Positions 58,222-64,000 of a stretch of 64,000 bases of DNA are shown here, piece by piece (positions within the stretch are counted from its first letter, which is position 1; the number at the start of each line of letters is the position of its first letter). A program made the translations under genes and the position numbers. Origin of the DNA: DASWIG01 sp965371445 (GTDB lineage: Bacteria; Acidobacteriota; Thermoanaerobaculia; Multivoradales; J023); NCBI GenBank assembly GCA_965371445.1, contig CBDUYN010000018.1, forward strand, positions 30,377-94,376. The letters run 5' to 3'. A model generated the notes under the pieces. That model saw only the letters and a list, made by a program, of their open reading frames with translations. It was not told where the DNA came from and did no database searches.

Positions 58222-60363
58222 ATGGAGAATCCGACGAGCCCCGAGACCCCCACCCTGGAGCTCCAGGTCACCGCGGCCTTTCCCCGCCACGTAGGACGCG
58301 GCCTGGCCCGGCTCGGCACCACGGCCTTCGAGAAGCTCGGCCTGGCCGAGGGCGACCGGATCGAGATCCGGGGCAAACGTGCCACGGCCTGCCGGGCGAG
58401 CTTCAACGAGGACGAGCCCGGCGTCCAGGTCGACGAGCTGGCCCGCCGCAACGCCGGCGTCGACGTCGCCGAAACGGTCCAGGTCCGCAGAATCGAGGTC
58501 GACGACGCCGAGCGCGTCGTCCTCGAGCCGCTCGACCCCCACGATCCGGCGCCCGACACCGACGAGGGCCTCTTGAACCAGCTAGAGGACCTGACCGTCG
58601 TCGCCGGCGACCACGTCCGGGTGACGCTCGCGGACCTGAGCCTCGTCGACCTCGCGGTCCAGGACGCCTCGCCGCCGGGCGCGGTCCGGATCGCCGGCAC
58701 GACCCGGATCCTCCTGGCTGCTCCCCGCCACGACCGCTCCCCGGCCGTCGTCCGCAAGGTCACCTTCGACGACATCGGCGGCCTCGGAACGCAGCTCCAG
58801 CGGGTCCGGGAGATCATCGAGCTGCCGCTGCTCTTCCCGGAGGTCTTCGCGCACCTCGGCATTGAGGCGCCGAGCGGCGTCCTGCTGCACGGTCCGCCGG
58901 GCTGTGGCAAGACGCTGACCGCTCGTGCGGCGGCGCAGGAGATCGAGGCCACCTTCTTCTCGATCAGCGGTCCGGAGATCGTCCACAAGTTCTACGGCGA
59001 GTCGGAGGCCCACCTGCGGACGCTTTTCGAGCAGGCCACGGCGAGCCGTCCGTCGATCCTCTTCCTCGACGAGATCGACGCCATCGCGCCGTCGCGCGAC
59101 AAGGTCCAGGGCGAGGTCGAGAAACGCGTCGTCGCACAGCTCCTCGCCCTGATGGACGGCATCGCCCGGCGCTCGCAGGTGATCGTCATCGCGGCCACCA
59201 ACCGGCCCAACGCGCTCGATCCGGCGCTGCGGCGTCCGGGACGCTTCGACCGCGAGATCATGATCCCGGTCCCCGACCCGGCCGGACGGCTGGAGATCTT
59301 GCAGATCCACGCCCGCGCGATGCCGCTCGCGGACGACGTCGACCTGGAGCAGCTGGCGCGCGCCACCCACGGCTACGTGGGCGCCGATCTCGAAGCGCTC
59401 TGCCGCGAGGCGGCGATGAGCCGTCTGCGCCGCATCATGCCCGAGATCGACTTCGCCCTCGACGAGGTCCCCAGGTCGCAGCTGGCGAGCGTCGAGGTGA
59501 CGATGGAGGACTTCCTGGCCGCGTTTCACGAGGTGCAGCCGTCAGCGCTCCGCGAGGTCTCGATCGAGGTCCCGACGGTGCGCTGGGACGAGATCGGAGG
59601 CCTCGACGACGTCAAGGCGCGGCTCCGTGCCGTCTTCGACTGGCCGCTTCACCACCCGGAGCTTTTCGAGCGTGCCGCGGTGCGTCCGACGCGCGGCATC
59701 CTGCTCCAGGGACCGCCGGGCTGCGGCAAGACGCTCCTCGCCCAGGCGATGGCGTCGGAGAGCGGGGTCAACTTCATCGCGATCAAGGGACCCGAGCTCC
59801 TCTCCCAGTTTGTCGGCGAGTCGGAGGAGCGTCTCCGCGACCTCTTCCGCAAGGCGCGCCGGGCGAGCCCCTGCATCCTTTTCTTCGACGAGATCGACGC
59901 CCTCTTCCCGACCCGCAGCGAGGGCGCCGGCGATTCGCGGACCTCGGAGCGGATGCTGAGCCAGTTCCTCGCCGAGCTCGACGGCATCGAGGAATTGAAA
60001 GACGTCCTGGTGCTGGGGGCGACGAACCGCCTCGACCTCCTGGACCCGGCGCTGCTGCGTCCGGACCGCTTCGACGAGGTGTTGGAGGTGCCGCTCCCCG
60101 AGACGGCGACGCGGCGACGGATCTTCGAGGTCCACCTGCGGGGCAAGCCTCTGGCTGTGGCGCCCGACCTCGACGAGCTGGCGGCGTCGACCGAGGGTTT
60201 AAGCGGCGCCGAGATCGCCGAGGCGGTCCGCCGGGCGGCGCTGCGCGCGATCGCCCGGGTCCTCGAGGGGGCGGGGGAGGAAAAACCGGATCCGGCGTCG
60301 CTCAGGATCGAGGCGGCGGACGTCGAAGAGGCGCTCGCGGCTTTGCGTCCGGGGGTGGGGTAG
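58222..60363 (+). CDS. CDC48/VAT-type two-ring AAA+ ATPase
   Basis: A 713-residue protein. Residues about 10-180 form an N-domain of the CDC48/VAT double-psi-barrel kind (VGRGLARLGTTAFEKLGLAE, GDHVRVTL). D1: Walker A GVLLHGPPGCGKTLTARAAA near 222, Walker B PSILFLDEIDAIAP near 282, Arg fingers ALRRPGRFDRE. D2: Walker A GILLQGPPGCGKTLLAQAMA near 495, Walker B CILFFDEIDALFPTR near 553, sensor LGATNRLDLLD. Such proteins unfold or remodel protein complexes; in bacteria they are less common than in archaea. The stop codon lies in the first bases of the toxin-antitoxin scar, so the native C-terminus may have been altered. Confidence 0.95.
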   Translation: MENPTSPETPTLELQVTAAFPRHVGRGLARLGTTAFEKLGLAEGDRIEIRGKRATACRASFNEDEPGVQVDELARRNAGVDVAETVQVRRIEVDDAERVVLEPLDPHDPAPDTDEGLLNQLEDLTVVAGDHVRVTLADLSLVDLAVQDASPPGAVRIAGTTRILLAAPRHDRSPAVVRKVTFDDIGGLGTQLQRVREIIELPLLFPEVFAHLGIEAPSGVLLHGPPGCGKTLTARAAAQEIEATFFSISGPEIVHKFYGESEAHLRTLFEQATASRPSILFLDEIDAIAPSRDKVQGEVEKRVVAQLLALMDGIARRSQVIVIAATNRPNALDPALRRPGRFDREIMIPVPDPAGRLEILQIHARAMPLADDVDLEQLARATHGYVGADLEALCREAAMSRLRRIMPEIDFALDEVPRSQLASVEVTMEDFLAAFHEVQPSALREVSIEVPTVRWDEIGGLDDVKARLRAVFDWPLHHPELFERAAVRPTRGILLQGPPGCGKTLLAQAMASESGVNFIAIKGPELLSQFVGESEERLRDLFRKARRASPCILFFDEIDALFPTRSEGAGDSRTSERMLSQFLAELDGIEELKDVLVLGATNRLDLLDPALLRPDRFDEVLEVPLPETATRRRIFEVHLRGKPLAVAPDLDELAASTEGLSGAEIAEAVRRAALRAIARVLEGAGEEKPDPASLRIEAADVEEALAALRPGVG

Positions 60364-60530
60364 ACCGCAAACATCGACAGGCACCGCCCTGCGACCTCTG
60401 CGACGGCTGATGTGCCCTTGGGACTGACGATCTGGTACCACATGATAGAGTTCCGAGCCTGGAAGTCGACGCGGAGATCGAAGCAGCTCGAGACCTCGCG
60501 GGATGACCCGCTGGGTGACCAATGCCAGCC
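60359..60530 (+). pseudogene. Deletion scar of a UPF0175/DUF3368 toxin-antitoxin locus
   Basis: 60359-60463 repeats the upstream region of the intact module (46428-46522). It is joined at a GGA microhomology to 60464-60530, which repeats 46776-46842: the last codons of the antitoxin (VDAEIEAARDLAG) and the first codons of the toxin (MTRWVTNAS). Relative to the intact copy, 253 bp inside the antitoxin gene and all the rest of the toxin gene are missing. Small changes include a repeated gcgacctct-type slip. No functional product is possible. Confidence 0.88.
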
Positions 60531-60568
60531 AGCCGATAGACTGGGACCCCCTCCCGGGAAAGACACTG

Positions 60569-63500
60569 ATGCGGCGCCGAATCACCCTGCTCCATCTCTC
60601 CGACCTTCAGTTCGGACAGGACCATCGCTTCGGCCCCGAAGAGCTCCTGAAGCGTCTCCAGGACGACCTCGCCGTCCTGCGCGACGACCACGACCTGCGT
60701 CCCGATGTCGTCGCCGTCACCGGCGACCTCGCCGAGTGGGGCAAGAAGGCCGAATTCAACGACGCCCTCGCCTTCCTCGACGGCCTCTGCCGCAACCTGG
60801 GGCTGGGCCGCGAGCGCGTCGCCGTCGTTCCCGGCAACCACGACGTCAACCGCAAGAGCTGCGCAAGCTACTTCCTGGCCCGCGAAGCCGACGACGAAGA
60901 GCCCGTCGCGCCCTACTGGTCCAAGTGGAAGCAGTACGTCGCCTTCTTCGAGACCTTCTACCGCGAGGTCCCCGGCTTCACTTTCACCGAGACCGAGCCC
61001 TGGACGCTCTTCGCGATGGACGACTTGAAGCTCGTCGTCGCCGGCCTCAACTCGACGATGGCCGAAAGCCACCGCGACGCGGATCACTACGGCCACGCCG
61101 GCGAGGAGCAGCTGCGCTGGTTCCGCGAACGGCTGATGCCGTACCGCGCGCGCGGCTGGCTGCGCGTCGCTACGATCCACCACAACGTCGTCCGCGGTGC
61201 CGTCGAAGACGACGCCAACTTGAAGGACGTCGAGGACCTCGACCGCTTCCTCGGTCGCGAGCTGAATCTCGTCCTCCACGGCCACACCCACGAGGGCAAG
61301 CTCGCCTGGCTACGCAACGACGTCCCGGTCCTGGCGATGGGCAGCGCCGGCGTCGACGCGTCGGACCGTCCGGCGGAGGTGCCGAACCAGTACGAGATCG
61401 TCCAGCTGCGCGGCGACGGCTTCGGACGCTGGGCGCGTCAGTACGAGGCACGCCAGAAGCGCTGGATCGGTGACAACCGGATCTCCGAGAACGGGGACGA
61501 CTGGAAAGACGAGCACAAGGTCGCCTTCGTCGACGTCCTTGGGCCGCTCCCCGAAGCCGCCGCGGACGCTCTCGGGAGGACCCGGGAAGACCGCCTCGAC
61601 GAGGAAAGACGCCTCACCCACGACGACCTGCTCGCCCGCGTCGAACGCATCTGCCGCCTGCGCGAGGACGACGAAACCGAGATCCGCCGCGTCCGCTCCG
61701 GACGCTTCGACTACCTGAGCGTCACGTCCGCGGAGGGCGACGGCATCTTCAAGGACTTCGCCGTCGGTGCCGCCGCCGACGTCACGCCCGAGCGCTTCGA
61801 CGCCTTCCTGGAGGTCCACCGGCGCTACCGGCACGCCGACTCCGGCGTCGTCTCGACCCTGGTCTACGCCGGGGACCCGGCGTCCGCGGAGATCGTCGAG
61901 AGGGCGCGGCGGGAGCGCGTCCGGCTGCGGAGCTTCGTCGAGTACCAGGGGCTGGTCGACTTCCGCACCTACGTCGAGCGGCAGACCCTCGCCCTCGCCA
62001 ATGACCCCGTCTACCCGCCGGACCTCTACGTCGAGCAGCGGCTGTGCTACCGGCTCGGCCAGGAGGACCGCGAGGACGACGCCCTCACGACCGTCCGCGA
62101 CTGGCTCTTCGACGAGCGCGGGCGCTTCATCCTGGTGCTCGGCGACTTCGGCACCGGCAAGACCTTCCTGCTGCGCGAGCTGGCGCGTCGCCTGGGAGAG
62201 GAGGGCGGACGCGTCGTCCCGATCCTGATCGAGCTGCGGGCATTGGAGAAGAGCCACGACCTGGACGTCCTGATCGCCGGCCATCTCGTCCTCGCGGGCA
62301 TGGACGCGCAGCCGGAGAAGATCCGCTACATGCTAAAGGAAGGACGCGTGGCCCTTCTCTTCGACGGCTTCGACGAGCTGGCGCTTCGCGTCAGCTACGA
62401 CCGCGCGCTCGATCACTTCGCGACGCTCGCCGCCGCCGCCCAGGGCAACGCCAAGGTGGTCGTCACCAGCCGGACGCAGCACTTCGAGTCGGACCAGCAG
62501 GTGCGGACCGTCCTCGGCGAGCAGGTCCAGGTCGTTGCCGGGCGTCGCGTCGTCTATTTGCAGGGCTTCGACCCCGGACGGATCCGTCGCTTCCTGACGA
62601 ACCAACTCGGCGACAAGACGGCGGCCGACGACCGCTTCCGGCTCCTCGACGAAGTCAAGGACCTGATGGGCCTCTCGGCGAACCCGCGCATGCTCGGCTT
62701 CATCTCGGAGCTGAGCGGCGAGGAGCTGCGTCAGGCGCGTTCCGCGGCGGGCGACGTCACCGCCGCGAGCCTCTACCAGGCGTTGCTCGACAAGTGGCTC
62801 GGCTTCGAGGTCGAACGCCAGGAGCCGCGCGGCGCGCCGCTTGCCCTCACCCGCGAGCAGCGGTGGGACGCCGTCACCCACCTGGCGATGTGCCTCTGGG
62901 AGAAGACGGATCGGCGCATCCACGTCGGTGAGCTCGACGCGGAGGTCCAGGCGGCGGTCGCAGTGCTGGCCGAGCAACGGCTGAGCCCGGGCGAGACGAC
63001 GCACCAGGTCGCCTCGGGGACGCTCCTGGTACGCGACGACGAGGGACGGTTCTCGTTCATCCATCAGTCGGTGCTCGAATGGCTGGTGGCGCGTCAGGCG
63101 GCGAAGGAGGTCGGGGAGTCCGGAGGCTCGGAAGCCCTGGGAAGACGGGAGATGTCGGTTCTCATGGTCGAATTCTTCCGGGACCTGGCCGGACGAGAGA
63201 CGGCGGCGCGGTGGGCCGCGGTGACGCTGGCGGACCTCCGCGGCGGCGAGACGCAGAGACGCAACGCGTTTCTCGTCCGCGAACGCTGTGGCGAGACGGC
63301 GGCGCCCCTCCAGGTGCGCCGGGGCGAGGACCTGCGCGGCCGGGACTTCTCCCAGCAGACCCTGGTCGACGTGGACCTGAGCGGGACGGACCTCACGTCG
63401 GCCCGTTTCTTTCGATCCGCGTTGGGCGACGCGAGCTTCCGGGGCGCGACCCTGGTGGGCGCCAACCTCTCCGAGGCCGCCCTGCACGGCGCCGACTTTC

Positions 63501-64000
63501 GCGACGCCGACTTGACGGGCGCCCGGCTCCTGGGCGCCCTCCTCGGCGGCGCGGACCTGCGGGGAGCGATCCTCCACCGGACGAAGCTCGTCGGCGCGAC
63601 GCTCGACGACGGCGCGCTCGCCGAGGCGAACCTCTTCGGCGCCGCGTTGCCGCGTCCGCCCGCCGTGTTGCCGTGGCACGGCTCGTCGTCCCCTTGCAGG
63701 GCGGTGGCCTGGAGCCCCGATCAGGCGCTCGTCGCGACGGGACACGACGACGCCCTCGTCCGGTTGTGGGACGCGGCGTCCGGCCGGCAAATCCGTCGTT
63801 TCCCAGGGCATCTGGGGCCTGTCAGAAGCGTAGCTTTCAGTCCGGACGGTTCTCTTCTCGCCTCGGGGTCCGGAGACCAGACGGTGCGCCTCTGGGACGT
63901 CGCCTCGGGCGAGGAGGCCCGCAAACTCGCCGGACATGAGAGTTATGTCTCAAGCGTAGCTTTCAGTCCGGACGGTTCTCTTCTCGCCTCGGGGTCCGGA
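60569..64000 (+). CDS. Metallophosphoesterase-NACHT-pentapeptide-WD40 STAND protein (partial)
   Basis: At least 1144 residues, open at the window edge. The start is ATG 60569 (MRRRITLLHLSDLQFG). Residues 1-~290: calcineurin-like phosphoesterase with DLQFG (Gln where His is usual), VTGDLAEWG, VVPGNHDVN, an HH pair in ATIHHNVV, and LVLHGHTHEG. Residues ~300-510: linker with SFVEYQGLVDFRTYVERQ. NACHT NTPase: Walker A LGDFGTGKTFLLRELA near 525, Walker B VALLFDGFDELALRV near 593, VVVTSRTQHF. Then a helical arm (FSFIHQSVLEWLVARQ), pentapeptide repeats at about 920-1025 (LVDVDLSGTDLTSARF, ADLTGARLLGALLGGADL), and WD40 blades from ~1040. The layout is that of STAND immune receptors: nuclease or phosphatase effector, ATP switch and repeat sensor. 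Confidence 0.92.
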   Translation, partial: MRRRITLLHLSDLQFGQDHRFGPEELLKRLQDDLAVLRDDHDLRPDVVAVTGDLAEWGKKAEFNDALAFLDGLCRNLGLGRERVAVVPGNHDVNRKSCASYFLAREADDEEPVAPYWSKWKQYVAFFETFYREVPGFTFTETEPWTLFAMDDLKLVVAGLNSTMAESHRDADHYGHAGEEQLRWFRERLMPYRARGWLRVATIHHNVVRGAVEDDANLKDVEDLDRFLGRELNLVLHGHTHEGKLAWLRNDVPVLAMGSAGVDASDRPAEVPNQYEIVQLRGDGFGRWARQYEARQKRWIGDNRISENGDDWKDEHKVAFVDVLGPLPEAAADALGRTREDRLDEERRLTHDDLLARVERICRLREDDETEIRRVRSGRFDYLSVTSAEGDGIFKDFAVGAAADVTPERFDAFLEVHRRYRHADSGVVSTLVYAGDPASAEIVERARRERVRLRSFVEYQGLVDFRTYVERQTLALANDPVYPPDLYVEQRLCYRLGQEDREDDALTTVRDWLFDERGRFILVLGDFGTGKTFLLRELARRLGEEGGRVVPILIELRALEKSHDLDVLIAGHLVLAGMDAQPEKIRYMLKEGRVALLFDGFDELALRVSYDRALDHFATLAAAAQGNAKVVVTSRTQHFESDQQVRTVLGEQVQVVAGRRVVYLQGFDPGRIRRFLTNQLGDKTAADDRFRLLDEVKDLMGLSANPRMLGFISELSGEELRQARSAAGDVTAASLYQALLDKWLGFEVERQEPRGAPLALTREQRWDAVTHLAMCLWEKTDRRIHVGELDAEVQAAVAVLAEQRLSPGETTHQVASGTLLVRDDEGRFSFIHQSVLEWLVARQAAKEVGESGGSEALGRREMSVLMVEFFRDLAGRETAARWAAVTLADLRGGETQRRNAFLVRERCGETAAPLQVRRGEDLRGRDFSQQTLVDVDLSGTDLTSARFFRSALGDASFRGATLVGANLSEAALHGADFRDADLTGARLLGALLGGADLRGAILHRTKLVGATLDDGALAEANLFGAALPRPPAVLPWHGSSSPCRAVAWSPDQALVATGHDDALVRLWDAASGRQIRRFPGHLGPVRSVAFSPDGSLLASGSGDQTVRLWDVASGEEARKLAGHESYVSSVAFSPDGSLLASGSG
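63826..64000 (+). repeat. Near-identical WD40 blade repeats (126-bp period)
   Basis: 63826-63874 and 63952-64000 are identical over all 49 visible bases, starting aagcgtagctttcagtccgg, exactly 126 bp (42 codons, one WD40 blade) apart. The array continues beyond the window. Identity at silent positions shows recent blade duplication. Confidence 0.93.

Overview
The window is a GC-rich bacterial chromosome segment. It most likely comes from an Acidobacteriota member of the Thermoanaerobaculia type. That is inferred from several signs together: an ADOP-type MacB permease, a TIGR02999-like ECF sigma factor next to a TPR Ser/Thr kinase, a DUF1800/DUF1501 pair, a PQQ-propeller protein, and a secreted protein carrying two copies of a roughly 105-residue module with an R-F...LTDES...VKVLDG...FWVF pattern. 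No rRNA, convincing tRNA, CRISPR array or transposase gene was found.

Layout. 1-4.3 kb: exonuclease (partial), then the DUF1800/DUF1501 pair. 4.3-8.7 kb: an AT-richer defence-type operon (TrlF-like PHP-SMC ATPase plus Schlafen/AlbA_2 ATPase) beside a frameshifted HEPN relic. 8.8-11.9 kb: PQQ-propeller lipoprotein-like protein and a shortened MacB-type permease. 11.9-18.9 kb: two divergent secreted caspase-family proteins (one with a WD40 propeller) and a four-TM partner. 19.0-19.8 kb: MntA/HepT toxin-antitoxin. 20-24.1 kb: secreted protein, TPR kinase, ECF sigma factor. 24.2-28.9 kb: sigma-factor relics around a TonB receptor and a TIR protein in one transcription unit. 29-33.2 kb: a fused exo-sialidase-fold/subtilisin lipoprotein. 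33.3-40.2 kb: a tightly packed minus-strand cluster (carboxylate-amine ligase, TAXI protein, histidine kinase, NtrC-type regulator, DUF1207). 40.3-46.3 kb: PilZ, RDD, TPR protein, M14 peptidase. 46.5-47.3 kb: UPF0175/PIN-like toxin-antitoxin. 47.3-57.8 kb: a DUF499 ATPase / DUF1156 methylase / DUF3883 helicase island with several frameshifts, followed by RadC. 58.2-64 kb: a two-ring CDC48-type AAA ATPase, a deletion scar of the 46.5 kb toxin-antitoxin locus, and a very large metallophosphoesterase-NACHT-pentapeptide-WD40 protein that runs off the window.

The window is unusually dense in conflict and defence modules: TrlF/AlbA_2, caspases, HepT/MntA, TIR, UPF0175/DUF3368, DUF499/DUF1156/helicase, and the NACHT STAND protein. 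Many are broken, duplicated or scarred: relics lie at 4.36, 24.25, 28.4, 47.3 and 60.4 kb, and frameshifts at 51.57, 54.23 and 56.13 kb. A second theme is short hairpin-forming repeats inserted in frame inside genes (1.32, 1.78, 31.4, 33.04 and 41.14 kb). The strongest candidates for new biology are the phosphoesterase-NACHT-WD40 protein with near-identical blades, the divergent caspase pair with its membrane partner, and the in-frame palindromic repeats.
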